Source: Pseudoduganella aquatica
GTDB taxonomy: Bacteria; Pseudomonadota; Gammaproteobacteria; Burkholderiales; Burkholderiaceae_D
Length of the DNA: 64,000 nucleotides
Reading direction: 5' to 3'
Assembly (NCBI RefSeq): GCF_009857595.1
Contig: NZ_WWCU01000009.1
Coordinates: forward strand, 102,205-166,204
Every line of letters starts with the position of its first letter. Position 1 is the first letter of the stretch. Position numbers and translations under genes: made by a program. Below the pieces are notes generated by a model. The model did no database searches. It saw only the letters and a list, made by a program, of their open reading frames with translations, and was not told the DNA's origin. This document shows, one piece after another, positions 8,501 to 18,919 of the stretch.

Positions 8501-9220
8501 TTAGTTGCGCACTTCCAGGCCGCCCATGATGGCGTAGCCCCGGATGATCAGGCGCTTGCCGGCATCCTTGTTCGGGATGGTTTTCTCGCTGAAGCCGCCC
8601 AGCAGCGGTGTGCCCTGCAGGCTGACGGTCCAGTCGTCCGGCACCTTGATCTCCACGCCGCCGCACAGGGCGAACACGTTCAGCACGGCCTCGCCTTGCA
8701 TATTGGCGTGGCGCAGGTCCAATTGGCAGCCGCCCATGATGGCGGTCACTTCGCCGCCGCGGAAATCGGTGGTGGTGATGCGGCGCTCCATGCCGCCCAG
8801 GATGGCCGTAACGCTGATTACGCTGTCGTCGCCGGCCTGCTCGCCCTGCTTGCCGAACTTGTCGAAGAACTGCGCAGGCATGCGGTTGTGGCTGGACTTG
8901 AAGATCACCATCAGGCCCACGCCTATCAGCACCAGCGGCCCCAGCGTGCGCCAGCTGATATACACCAGGCCGGTGCTTTTCAGGATCAGCGCCACGCCGA
9001 AGGCCAGCAGAAAGCCGCCGACAATACGGCCCCGGTTGTCGCCGGCCTGCGTCAGCTTGAGCGAGCCGGCCAGTATCAGCAGCACGGGCCAGAACTGCAG
9101 CGTGTAATCAAAATCGAGGATGCCGAAATTTTCGAGCAGGAACAGGCAGCCGAGGGCGATGACCGCCACGCCGATCAGGATCTGGCCGGCTCCGTGTTGT
9201 GGACGATTATTTTCCATCAT
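8501..9220 (-). CDS. LiaF-like (YvqF) membrane protein
   Basis: The 239-residue protein has four hydrophobic segments in the N-terminal half (LiaF transmembrane domain, with the PVLLILAG motif). The soluble C-terminal domain consists of glycine-punctuated beta repeats (ILGGMERR, AIMGGCQLDL, LCGGVEIKVP, LLGGFSEK, IMGGLEV), the signature of the cell-wall-active-antibiotic response fold. In Gram-positive bacteria LiaF inhibits the LiaS kinase until the envelope is stressed. Here the kinase is of the LytS type, so the regulatory link is an inference from gene order. The start overlaps the end of the upstream gene by 14 bp and has a GGAG site. Confidence 0.88.
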   Translation of the reverse strand: MMENNRPQHGAGQILIGVAVIALGCLFLLENFGILDFDYTLQFWPVLLILAGSLKLTQAGDNRGRIVGGFLLAFGVALILKSTGLVYISWRTLGPLVLIGVGLMVIFKSSHNRMPAQFFDKFGKQGEQAGDDSVISVTAILGGMERRITTTDFRGGEVTAIMGGCQLDLRHANMQGEAVLNVFALCGGVEIKVPDDWTVSLQGTPLLGGFSEKTIPNKDAGKRLIIRGYAIMGGLEVRN

Positions 9221-9581
9221 AGTGCTCCTTGTTCGATACGAAGTAGTTTTCCAGCAGCGGTTTCAGCACCAGGGTAACGCCCCACATAATCAGCAGCAGC
9301 GGCCAGCTATTGCCGAAGGTCAGACCCCAGATATGTTCGAAGGAGCAGTAGAACCAGGCGCCGAAGAAGATGTGCGAGAAACCGTCCAGCACCAGCTTCA
9401 CATTGGTCGGCGGCACCAGGTTGCTCAGGCCGGCCACGACCAGCAGCGCAGGCCAATAGCGCCAGATGGTGCCCCAGTGCAGTGCGCCGCTGCGGTCCAG
9501 CAGAAAAGCGACGCCCACGCCGGTGAGGATAATGCCCCAGCTTAGCTGTTTGCGCCAGTGTTGCCCGTTCTCGTTGCTCAT
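9207..9581 (-). CDS. LiaI/LiaF-transmembrane-domain-like protein (DUF5668 type)
   Basis: The chosen ATG follows GGAGG at ideal spacing and gives 124 residues; longer in-frame starts have no such site. The protein has three to four hydrophobic segments and twice the pattern WPxLLxxxGxxxLxxP (WRYWPALLVVAGLSNLVPP and WPLLLIMWGVTLVLKP), typical of the LiaF-TM/DUF5668 fold. It lacks the soluble domain of its downstream neighbour and so resembles a stand-alone membrane partner. It is the first gene of the five-gene leftward unit. Confidence 0.83.
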   Translation of the reverse strand: MSNENGQHWRKQLSWGIILTGVGVAFLLDRSGALHWGTIWRYWPALLVVAGLSNLVPPTNVKLVLDGFSHIFFGAWFYCSFEHIWGLTFGNSWPLLLIMWGVTLVLKPLLENYFVSNKEHYDGK

Positions 9582-9775
9582 CACCGCCTCCGTTTGAATG
9601 TGTGATGTAACAATACGGGGGAAGCGGGGGCGGCGATACCGCAATTCGGCGAACGGCGGGCAGCTACCGGTGAATGACGCCGTTTTCAGCGAATGGCGAA
9701 AATCGGGACGAACAAAAGGGTTCGGACCTTGCGGTGCGAACCCGGTGGATGAGACGGAGAATGTGCAGCGGCGGT

Positions 9776-9937
9776 TCAGAGGCGGTCGCCGGCGCTCATT
9801 TTCTGGTCATACATCATCAAGCCCCAGCCTAGCTGGCGGCGGATTTCCTCCGGCGTGGGAGGCGGTTGGACGTCCTGCGAGCGGCGTTCGAGATACTCGC
9901 GGACCACGTACTTCGATGGATGATTTGCCTGTGTCAT
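9776..9937 (-). CDS. Small conserved-looking protein, 53 aa
   Basis: An ATG preceded by GGGAGG five bases upstream opens a 53-residue frame ending in TGA. The peptide is charged, has no signal or membrane segment, and contains a Pro-rich turn (QPPPTPEE) followed by a helix (EIRRQLGWGLM). A TACTAT sequence on the minus strand (10067-10072) may be its -10, which would give a short leader. I recognise no function. It was judged real because the start site, reading frame and amino acid composition are all good for so short a frame. The 131 bases between it and the LiaI-like gene hold nothing I can identify. Confidence 0.6.
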   Translation of the reverse strand: MTQANHPSKYVVREYLERRSQDVQPPPTPEEIRRQLGWGLMMYDQKMSAGDRL

Positions 9938-10193
9938 GATGGCCTCCCAGTTTTTGCTTCGCTGTAGCTTCGAATTGGTGCCGGTACTCGAGGCGGCCGG
10001 CTAACCTGCTGAATGGCTACGGCGCTGCGCTTGATTCGCGGCGCCATGCACTTATCACGCAAGTCCATAGTAGTCCCGCGCGCCGGGAGGCACAGTACGT
10101 TAACGCACACTGGACGCACGGATTCTTTGAGGCAGGTCAAAACCCTGTAGGATCAAGCGCCGTAAGGGGCGGTGCGAATTCTTACACGCGCTG

Positions 10194-11075
10194 TCAGAGC
10201 TTCTTTTGCAGGAATTCGAGGAAGCAGCTGATACGCTGCGAGAGCTGCGTATTGCGGTAATAGACCGCGTGAATCTGCTGCCGGAAGCCGGTAGAGTGCT
10301 GCTCCAATACCTTGACCAGGCGGCCGGCGGCGATGTCGGCGCGCGTCATGAAATCGGACAGGCAGACGATGCCCTGCCCGGCCAGCGCAAGCTGGCGCAA
10401 GGTCTCGCCGCTGGACGCGGCCAGCGCCGGCGTCACCTGCAAGGAGTTGCCGGCAGCATGGCGCAGCGGCCAGACGTTGCCCAGTTCGTATTGCGCGAAA
10501 CCGAGCAACTCGTGCCGCGCCAGGTCCTCCGGCGTGGCGGGCTCGCCGTGCCGCGCCAGATAAGCCGGGCTGGCCAGCACATGCAACGGGCTGGAACTGA
10601 GCGCGCGCGCATGCAGCGTCGAATCGCTCAGCGCGCCAATGCGGATGGCGATATCGGTGCGGTGCTCGATCAGGTCTGCAATCTGGTCGTTGCTGGTAAG
10701 TTCCAGGCGAATGTCCGGATACAGCGCGCGGAACTCGGCTACGTGGGGCACCACGCAATGCAGCATGAAGGGCGAAGCGGCGTCCACGCACAGCCTGCCG
10801 GCCGGCTTCTGGCGTCGGATGCGGATGGTTTCTTCGGCCTCTTCCATGGCGGCCAGGATGGCGCGCGCCTGTTCCAGGAATAAATGGCCCTCTTCCGTCA
10901 GCTCCATGCGGCGCGTGGTGCGCGTGAGCAAGGTCGTGGCCAGCTTCTCCTCCAGCCGCGCCAGCGCACGGCTCACGCCCGAGGTGGTCTGGCCCAGATG
11001 CACCGAGGCGGCGCTCAGGGTGCCGCTATCGACCACCGCCACGAAGATTTTCAGGTCGTCCGAATTGATATCCAT
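10194..11075 (-). CDS. LysR-family transcriptional regulator
   Basis: The 293-residue protein has the N-terminal winged helix-turn-helix of the family (LKIFVAVVDSGTLSAAS, then SGVSRALARLEEKLATTLLTRTTRRMELT). The effector domain runs from about residue 90 to the end and belongs to the CrgA/YafC-like subgroup common in Burkholderiales. It is divergent from the PEP-CTERM gene, with 121 bp between the two starts, where such regulators usually bind. Target genes and effector cannot be told from the sequence. The 256 bases downstream, up to the 53-codon gene, hold no convincing coding frame besides that gene's leader region. Confidence 0.93.
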   Translation of the reverse strand: MDINSDDLKIFVAVVDSGTLSAASVHLGQTTSGVSRALARLEEKLATTLLTRTTRRMELTEEGHLFLEQARAILAAMEEAEETIRIRRQKPAGRLCVDAASPFMLHCVVPHVAEFRALYPDIRLELTSNDQIADLIEHRTDIAIRIGALSDSTLHARALSSSPLHVLASPAYLARHGEPATPEDLARHELLGFAQYELGNVWPLRHAAGNSLQVTPALAASSGETLRQLALAGQGIVCLSDFMTRADIAAGRLVKVLEQHSTGFRQQIHAVYYRNTQLSQRISCFLEFLQKKL

Positions 11076-11196
11076 GCCGGATTATAGACCGCGCACATTA
11101 CATAGTTGAATTAACTCGGCCAAGCGGACTGATACATTGAAGTGCTTATCAAAGCGCAAAGATTGGCATATTTCCCACACGCACAAGGAGAGTCTT

Positions 11197-11733
11197 ATGA
11201 ACAATGCTATCTGCGGCAAGGCCATCGCTGCCCTGCTGCTGTCCGCCGGTTTGCTCGCCAGCACCACCGCCCGCGCCGGCTTGCTGGAATTCGACGGCCA
11301 GGGCAACGCCGTGTTCGGCGTGACGCACGAAGCGCCCGGCATCTACACGGACGAGTTCGTATTTTCCCTGGAGGGCGAGGAGCACTACTATGCTTCCGGC
11401 AGCGCGGTTCCAGGCTATTCCTTCTTCAACAATACGCTGTCGGCCAACTACTGGATCACCGGGGTCCAGATCTTCAGCCAGAACTCCGACAGCAGCCGCA
11501 CCTATCTGCAAACGCTCACCTCCCATGACGGCCCCACCGTTTTCTATCCCTTCAACCACCTCACGCCCGGCAACTATGGCTTCATCATCAGCGGCCGCAC
11601 CCTGCAAGCGGGCTCAGGCGGCTCCTTCGCGGGCAATTTCAATATCTCCCCCGTGCCGGAACCGGCGACCTACGGCATGCTGCTGGGCGGCATGGCGGTA
11701 ATCGCGTTTGCAGTCCGGCGCCGGAAATCCTGA
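11197..11733 (+). CDS. PEP-CTERM sorting-domain exported protein
   Basis: The ATG after AAGGAG gives 178 residues. The protein has a signal peptide (KAIAALLLSAGLLASTTARA, cleavage near ARA-G), a beta-rich mature domain, and the C-terminal PEP-CTERM tripartite signal: VPEPATY, a hydrophobic segment (MLLGGMAVIAFAV) and RRRKS. In known systems this tail is recognised by an exosortase (EpsH/XrtA) at the inner membrane, and the protein is linked to exopolysaccharide or floc formation. No exosortase lies in the window. The divergent LysR gene could regulate it. Confidence 0.93.
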   Translation: MNNAICGKAIAALLLSAGLLASTTARAGLLEFDGQGNAVFGVTHEAPGIYTDEFVFSLEGEEHYYASGSAVPGYSFFNNTLSANYWITGVQIFSQNSDSSRTYLQTLTSHDGPTVFYPFNHLTPGNYGFIISGRTLQAGSGGSFAGNFNISPVPEPATYGMLLGGMAVIAFAVRRRKS

Positions 11734-11798
11734 AAAACTGACAACGGGCGGCGAGATTTGTTACCATCGCCGCTTGTCAGTTCAACAGGAGAGAAAAA

Positions 11799-12887
11799 AT
11801 GCTGCATCAAAAGACGGCCCAATTCATGGCCGCGGTATTTGGCATGTTCATTATTGCCACGGCCCAGGTTCATGCCCAGGACGCGGCCAAGCCCAAACTC
11901 GCCAATGTGACCATCCTGGCGACAGGCGGCACCATCGCAGGCAGCGGCGCGACGTCCACCACCACGGTCGGCTACACCGCCGCCACGGTTGGGGTACAGC
12001 AACTTATCAAGGCCGTGCCGGAACTGGCAAACGTGGCCAACGTCAGCGGCGAACAGGTATTCCAGATCGCCAGCGAAAGCATGACCAATGAACACTGGCT
12101 GACCCTGGCCAAGCGCGTCAATGTGCTGCTGGCTCAAAACAGCGTGGACGGCATTGTTATTACCCACGGCACCGATACGCTGGAAGAAACCGCTTATTTC
12201 CTAAACCTGGTGGTTAAAAGCCGCAAGCCGGTCGTATTGGTCGGCGCCATGCGCCCCTCCACCGCCATGTCCGCCGACGGCCCAATCAATTTGTATAACG
12301 CCGTACTGCTGGCAGCCGATCCATCCGCCGCAGGCAAAGGCGTGCTGGTAGCCATGGGCGACCAGATTCATGGCGCGCGCGATGTGAGCAAAACCAATAC
12401 CTCCACTCCGGACGCATTTAAAACCACCGAATTGGGCATGCTGGGTTATATCCAGGGCAGCAAGCCATACTTTTATCGCGTATCGACCCGCAAGCACACC
12501 GTTGATAGCGAATTCGACATTTCCAACCTGAGCGCACTGCCGCAAGTGGATATCGTTTATGGCTACGCCAATATGAATACCGTGGCGCTGGACGCATTTA
12601 TTGCAGCAGGCGCCAAAGGCATTATCCACGCCGGCACCGGCGACGGCAGCGTTGCCGCCAGAGTAAAACCGGGCCTGGTTGCCGCGCGCAAAGGCGGCGC
12701 TATTATCGTGCGCGCCAGCCGCGTAGGCCAGGGCATTCTGGCCCGTAATGGCGAAGCCAATGACGACGAACTGGACTTCGTGGTTGCCGACACGCTGAAT
12801 CCACAAAAAGCGCGCATCCTGCTGATGCTGGCGCTGACCAAAACCAATAACACCAAAGAATTGCAGCGCATATTCTACAACTACTAA
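11799..12887 (+). CDS. ansB: Type II (periplasmic) L-asparaginase
   Basis: The enzyme hydrolyses asparagine (and often glutamine) to aspartate and ammonia. The 362-residue protein begins with a signal peptide (cleavage near VHA-Q). It has both active-site signatures: ATGGTIAGSG with the nucleophilic Thr, and THGTDTLEET with the second Thr-Asp pair. The C-terminus ends in the family's typical RIFYNY. A GGAGAG site precedes the ATG, and a strong terminator follows. Codon use becomes richer in A/T in the second half of the gene than in the flanking genes. Confidence 0.95.
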   Translation: MLHQKTAQFMAAVFGMFIIATAQVHAQDAAKPKLANVTILATGGTIAGSGATSTTTVGYTAATVGVQQLIKAVPELANVANVSGEQVFQIASESMTNEHWLTLAKRVNVLLAQNSVDGIVITHGTDTLEETAYFLNLVVKSRKPVVLVGAMRPSTAMSADGPINLYNAVLLAADPSAAGKGVLVAMGDQIHGARDVSKTNTSTPDAFKTTELGMLGYIQGSKPYFYRVSTRKHTVDSEFDISNLSALPQVDIVYGYANMNTVALDAFIAAGAKGIIHAGTGDGSVAARVKPGLVAARKGGAIIVRASRVGQGILARNGEANDDELDFVVADTLNPQKARILLMLALTKTNNTKELQRIFYNY

Positions 12888-12906
12888 GCCTCGCCGCTCA
12901 GTAATC

Positions 12907-12936
12907 AGGCCTTCCCATCCGGGAAGGCCTTTTTTT
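12907..12936 (+). terminator. Rho-independent terminator after ansB
   Basis: A perfect 10-bp stem (AGGCCTTCCC / GGGAAGGCCT) with an ATCC loop is followed by a run of T. It ends the asparaginase transcript, and shows that the next gene must start downstream of it. Confidence 0.95.
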
Positions 12937-13111
12937 GTTGCCCAGTACTAAACCGCAACTTTCCGCACCAGCCCTGCCCACGCCCAGATCGCGCCAAAGA
13001 TTAGCTTATTCACACCAATTCCTGGCAGGGACGCCACAGGCGGACCACCTGCAACAAGGCGCCCAGCCCCGCACGCTTGCATTGCTTGACACTGGCAGCT
13101 TGAGTGATACC

Positions 13112-14260
13112 ATGAGGCAACACCCTATCGAGTTCGCCATGCATACCCAAATCCAGACTGAGCGCCATATCGCCACGCCACATCGGGCGTTATTCACGCC
13201 CTGGACGGACGTGTTATTACTGGGCGGCGGCTCCGTTGCGGCGCTATTCCTATTTAAACTGCTGCACCTCGGCGCGGAAAGCGTCGCGCAATTGGCTATT
13301 GTGATGCTGATACTCGCCAATTTCGTCAATCATCCGCATTTCGCTTATTCCTACCAACTGTTTTATGGATCGTGGAAAGAGGTTAAAAATGGCGGCATGC
13401 CAGCGGATTTGACGAAACGCTGGTGGCTTGCGGGATTTATCGCACCAATTGCATTAATCCTGGCATTAACCGCTGGCGCACTGCTCTGGCTGAATGGACA
13501 ACAATTGGCGCTCGGCGTCTGCCTTAATCTGATGGGATTGCTGGTCGGCTGGCATTATGTGAAACAAGGCTTTGGCATGGCGATGATGGATGCTGCTTTC
13601 AAAAAGCGCTATTGGCCTGCCACCACACGGAAGGCCATGCTGATGAATGCCTACGCTTGCTGGGTAGCCGCCTGGACGCTGGGAAACAGCACGCAAATCG
13701 CCAAGGACTTGTGGGGAATATTGGGCATTCCTATGAATGTTCCCGGCTTTATCACCATTATCGCTTGTACGATTGCAGGCGGCACCACGATCTGGTTCGT
13801 GCTTGAGGTTTATCGCGCCATTAAACAATGGCAGGCGCAGCAATTAAACTGGAAACAGCTGCCGATAGCCGGACTAACCGCCTATCTCGTCACGCTCTAT
13901 ATCTGGATGGGATTGATCAGCCTGGATGCGGCCTTCGTGTTGACCATCCCCTTCTTCCATTCGCTGCAATATCTGACCGTTATCGGCCGTTATAAAGCCA
14001 ACGAAGCCGCTTCGGGCGGCTGGTCCAGGGGACAGTTGCTGAGCTTTGTACTGGCCGGCGCCGTACTGGGCGCGATCGGCTTCTGGGTGCTCCCCGGCGT
14101 GCTGGACTATGCCCGCACCGGCGCCCTGCCCAAGCTTGGCGGCACCGCGCTGGCCGTCGCCTGCTGCTGGATCTTCATCAACGTCCATCATTATCTGATC
14201 GACAACGTGCTGTGGCGCCAGGGAAATCCCAAGGTGAAGAAGTATTTGTTTGAGGCGTGA
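13112..14260 (+). CDS. Polytopic membrane protein with conserved-looking histidines, function unknown
   Basis: With the ATG at MRQHP the protein has 382 residues; an ATG nine codons later is an equally possible start, and neither has a strong ribosome site. In-frame starts further upstream fall on or beside the ansB terminator and are unlikely. About nine hydrophobic segments alternate with short loops. Histidines and acidic residues sit at membrane edges: H74 and H76 (VNHPHFAYSY), H148 (GWHYVKQG), H283 (FFHSLQYL) and H359-H360 (NVHHYLIDNVLWR). The pattern suggests a metal or haem site in the membrane, as in desaturases or carotenoid-cleaving Brp/Blh proteins, but spacing does not match either family. 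The 175 bases between the terminator and this start hold only a possible weak promoter. Confidence 0.8.
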   Translation: MRQHPIEFAMHTQIQTERHIATPHRALFTPWTDVLLLGGGSVAALFLFKLLHLGAESVAQLAIVMLILANFVNHPHFAYSYQLFYGSWKEVKNGGMPADLTKRWWLAGFIAPIALILALTAGALLWLNGQQLALGVCLNLMGLLVGWHYVKQGFGMAMMDAAFKKRYWPATTRKAMLMNAYACWVAAWTLGNSTQIAKDLWGILGIPMNVPGFITIIACTIAGGTTIWFVLEVYRAIKQWQAQQLNWKQLPIAGLTAYLVTLYIWMGLISLDAAFVLTIPFFHSLQYLTVIGRYKANEAASGGWSRGQLLSFVLAGAVLGAIGFWVLPGVLDYARTGALPKLGGTALAVACCWIFINVHHYLIDNVLWRQGNPKVKKYLFEA

Positions 14261-14267
14261 AGATGGT

Positions 14268-14344
<77 letters not shown>

Positions 14345-14383
14345 TCAGGGTATTTTATGCCGGCAGAAAAACTCTGCGGAAAT

Positions 14384-14412
14384 GAAAAACGGGCTGTCTT
14401 TCGACAGCCCGT
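14384..14412 (-). terminator. Terminator between tRNA-Pro and tRNA-Arg
   Basis: A 10-bp perfect stem (ACGGGCTGTC / GACAGCCCGT) with a 4-base loop is followed on the minus strand by TTTTTC. It lies just after tRNA-Pro, so the two tRNAs are probably separate transcripts or the Arg tRNA depends on read-through. Confidence 0.85.
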
Positions 14413-14424
14413 CTTATACGTTCT

Positions 14425-14501
14425 TGGTCGGAGTACAAGGATTCGAACCTTGGACCCCCTGGTCCCAAACCAGGTGCGCTACCGGGCTGCGCTACACTCC
14501 G
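14425..14501 (-). tRNA. tRNA-Pro (anticodon TGG)
   Basis: The minus strand gives acceptor CGGAGTG / TACTCCG (one G-T pair), the Pro-typical D arm GCGCAGCCCGGTAGCGC, anticodon loop TTTGGGA with TGG, T arm GGTTCGAATCC, discriminator A and an encoded CCA. Confidence 0.97.
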
Positions 14502-14572
14502 ATGAACGTATTATAGGCCCTGGCCCCCTATGGCGTCAATGAAACGGCGGAAAAGTTTCAACTGATTAATAC

Positions 14573-15922
14573 TTAGGCAGCGAGCTTGGCCTCTACTTTG
14601 TCGGCGATGCGGCGGGCGCAGCTTTGCGCGGCGGCGGCGTCGCGCGCCTCTACCATCACACGGATCAGCGGTTCGGTGCCGGAGGCGCGTATCAGCACGC
14701 GGCCGCTGTCGCCCAGTTCGCGCTCCACGGCTTCCTTCTCGGCCACCATGGCGGGATTCTTCTGCCAGTCGAAACCGGCCGGCACGCGCACATTGATCAA
14801 AGTCTGCGGGAACAGCACCAGCTCGGCTGCGCACTGCTCCAGCGACTTGCCGCTGCGCTTGAGCGCGGACAGCACTTGCAGCGCGGACACGATGCCGTCG
14901 CCGGTGGTGTGCTTGTCCAGGGCCAGCAGGTGGCCGGAGCCCTCGCCGCCCAGCAGCCAGCCGCGCTCCTGCATCACTTCCAGCACGTAGCGGTCGCCCA
15001 CCTTGGCGCGCGCGAAGGGGATGTTTTTGTGCTTGAAGGCCACTTCCAGCGCCATATTCGTCATCAGCGTGCCGACGGCGCCGGCTACCGGGCCGGTGGC
15101 GCAGCGGTCCATCACCATCACGTACAGCAGCTCGTCGCCGTTGTAGAGGCGGCCCTTGGCGTCGCACATGATCAGGCGGTCGGCGTCGCCATCCAGCGCG
15201 ATGCCGAGGTCGGCGCCCTGCTCGACCACCGCGGCGGCCATGGCGGCCGGCGCGGTGGCGCCAAAGCCGTCGTTGATGTTGTAGCCGGATGGCTTGTTGC
15301 CGATGGCGATCACTTCCGCGCCCAGTTCATGGAACACGTGCGGCGCGATGTTGTAGGCGGCGCCGTGGGCGCAGTCGACCACCACTTTCAGGCCGCGCAG
15401 GTCCAGCGCGTTGGGGAAGGTGCTCTTGCAGAACTCGATGTAGCGGCCTTGCGCGTCGTCCAGGCGCTTGGCGCGGCCCAGCTTCTCGGGCGCCACGCAT
15501 TCCATCGGCAGGTCCAGCTGGGCTTCAATGTCCAGTTCCACCGCGTCGGGCAGCTTGGCGCCCTGGTCGGAGAAGAACTTGATGCCGTTGTCCTGATACG
15601 GGTTGTGCGAGGCGGAAATGACCACGCCGGCCTGCAGGCGCAGCGCGCGGGTCAGGTAGGCAATGGCGGGGGTCGGCATGGGGCCGGCCAGCATCACGTC
15701 CACGCCGGCGGCCGCGAAACCGGCTTCCAGCGCCGCTTCCAGCATATAGCCGGAGATGCGGGTGTCTTTGCCGATCAGCACGGTCGAGCGGGCCGTGCCG
15801 CTCATGTTCTTGACCAGCACTTTGCCTGCGGCGTAGCCCAGGCGCATGACGAAGTCGGGGGTGATGGGCGCGACGCCCACCAGGCCGCGGACGCCGTCGG
15901 TACCAAAATATTTACGTGCCAT
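14573..15922 (-). CDS. glmM: Phosphoglucosamine mutase GlmM
   Basis: GlmM converts glucosamine-6-phosphate to glucosamine-1-phosphate, feeding UDP-GlcNAc for peptidoglycan and LPS. Starting at [13 protein letters not shown] the protein has 449 residues, the family's normal length. The phosphoserine loop is present ([16 protein letters not shown]), as are the metal-binding loop (DGDADR) and the C-terminal phosphate-binding segment ([15 protein letters not shown]). It lies 17 bp after folP, the same order as in E. coli (ftsH-folP-glmM). Confidence 0.97.
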   Translation of the reverse strand: MARKYFGTDGVRGLVGVAPITPDFVMRLGYAAGKVLVKNMSGTARSTVLIGKDTRISGYMLEAALEAGFAAAGVDVMLAGPMPTPAIAYLTRALRLQAGVVISASHNPYQDNGIKFFSDQGAKLPDAVELDIEAQLDLPMECVAPEKLGRAKRLDDAQGRYIEFCKSTFPNALDLRGLKVVVDCAHGAAYNIAPHVFHELGAEVIAIGNKPSGYNINDGFGATAPAAMAAAVVEQGADLGIALDGDADRLIMCDAKGRLYNGDELLYVMVMDRCATGPVAGAVGTLMTNMALEVAFKHKNIPFARAKVGDRYVLEVMQERGWLLGGEGSGHLLALDKHTTGDGIVSALQVLSALKRSGKSLEQCAAELVLFPQTLINVRVPAGFDWQKNPAMVAEKEAVERELGDSGRVLIRASGTEPLIRVMVEARDAAAAQSCARRIADKVEAKLAA

Positions 15923-15939
15923 GTCGGATCTCTTTATCG

Positions 15940-16773
15940 TTAGTTTGCCGCTTGCCATACTTTCAGCGCATCGACGGTTTCTGCCACGTCGTGCACCCTG
16001 ACTATCTGCGCGCCATGCGCCACCGCCGCCAGCGCGCCGCCTATGCTGCCGGCCATGCGCTGCTCGACCGGCTTGCCGGTCACCGCCCCTATCATGGACT
16101 TGCGCGACAGGCCTGCCAGCAGCGGCACGCCCAGTTCTTCCACCATGCGGCGGCCAGCCTTAATCAAAGCATAATTATGCTCGACAGTCTTGCCAAAGCC
16201 AAATCCCGGATCGATCCAGATGCGACCTGGATCAATACCGGCGCCAGTCAGTGCGGCGATGCGCTCGCGCAGGAACTCCGTCACCTCGCTCACCACGTCA
16301 GTGTAATCGGGCTGCTCCTGCATGGTGGCCGGTTCGCCGCGCATGTGCATAATACACAACGCACAGTCGCTGTCGCGCACGGCTGCGATGGCGCCCTCGG
16401 CGCGGAAACCGTTGATGTCGTTGATCATGTCCACGCCGGCCAGCACCGCTTCGCGCATGACGGCGGGCTTGTAGGTGTCCACCGAAATGGCCTTGCCGCA
16501 GTCGCGCAGCGCGTAGACCACGGGCATGACGCGGCGCAGCTCGTCCTCCAGCGTGACGGCCGGAGCGCCGGGGCGGCTCGATTCGCCGCCGATGTCGATG
16601 ATGTCCACGCCCTGCTCTATCATCTGCTCGGCGTGGGCAATGGCGAACTCCAGCGAGGCGTGCTGGCCGCCGTCCGAGAAGGAATCCGGGGTAACGTTGA
16701 GGATGCCCATGACCAGGGCGCCTGCGGGATGCAGCGGGAGGTTGAAACGGCCGAACGGGATAGTCTGTCGCAT
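15940..16773 (-). CDS. folP: Dihydropteroate synthase FolP
   Basis: FolP joins para-aminobenzoate to 6-hydroxymethyl-dihydropterin diphosphate in folate synthesis and is the sulfonamide target. Family motifs are present: [15 protein letters not shown] at the N-terminus, [16 protein letters not shown], and [11 protein letters not shown] at the C-terminus. The ATG chosen (MRQTIPFGR) lies downstream of the ftsH terminator; a longer GTG-initiated frame would run through that hairpin and is rejected. This gives 277 residues. No strong ribosome binding site is visible. Confidence 0.96.
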   Translation of the reverse strand: MRQTIPFGRFNLPLHPAGALVMGILNVTPDSFSDGGQHASLEFAIAHAEQMIEQGVDIIDIGGESSRPGAPAVTLEDELRRVMPVVYALRDCGKAISVDTYKPAVMREAVLAGVDMINDINGFRAEGAIAAVRDSDCALCIMHMRGEPATMQEQPDYTDVVSEVTEFLRERIAALTGAGIDPGRIWIDPGFGFGKTVEHNYALIKAGRRMVEELGVPLLAGLSRKSMIGAVTGKPVEQRMAGSIGGALAAVAHGAQIVRVHDVAETVDALKVWQAAN

Positions 16774-16794
16774 AAAACTGGTAAAGGGGGTAAA

Positions 16795-16826
16795 AAGTAA
16801 AAAAGGGCGAGGATCGCTCCTCACCC
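16795..16826 (-). terminator. Terminator after ftsH
   Basis: On the minus strand a 9-bp stem (GGGTGAGGA / TCCTCGCCC, one G-U pair) with a 4-base loop is followed by TTTTTTACTTTTT. It lies between ftsH and folP, so folP-glmM is expressed by read-through or by a promoter I cannot place. Confidence 0.88.
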
Positions 16827-16847
16827 TTTCATTCTGGCACGCGGCGC

Positions 16848-18731
<1,884 letters not shown>

Positions 18732-18887
18732 GAAAACTCCTTGAATGCGGGGCGCATCTTTGACCGATAGCTAGAAATCCGATTTTACTCGCAATACCGC
18801 CAACCGTGCCATAAACCTGCCCCGTACGGTGCACAAATCCGGCGTGCACCTGCCGCGAAGAGACGCAAAGCCGCTCCTCAACGCAAG

Positions 18888-18909
18888 ATTTGCGGCCGGG
18901 ACCGCAAAT
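18888..18909 (-). other. Hairpin downstream of rlmE
   Basis: An 8-bp perfect stem (ATTTGCGG / CCGCAAAT) with a 6-base loop begins 11 bp after the rlmE stop. It has no T tract, so it is more likely an RNA-stabilising hairpin than an intrinsic terminator. The rest of the 188-bp gap up to ftsH shows a TAAAAT that may be the ftsH -10, without a good -35. Confidence 0.4.
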
Positions 18910-18919
18910 ATCAAGGGCT

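Noticed and set aside
7406..9277. 623-codon plus-strand frame opposite the LytS and LiaF-like genes
   Set aside because: Composition is the typical antisense His/Gln/Ala mix; the opposite strand carries clear domains.
9934..10068. 44-codon minus-strand frame that would overlap the 53-codon gene by ATGA
   Set aside because: Its ATG coincides with the likely -10 element and the peptide shows no coding character, so it was not listed as a gene.
16774..16824. Longer folP start (GTG)
   Set aside because: The extra 17 codons lie across the ftsH terminator hairpin and T tract, and do not match the family's N-terminus.
18888..18909. Intrinsic terminator after rlmE
   Set aside because: Hairpin is clear but there is no T tract; kept only as a hairpin of uncertain role.
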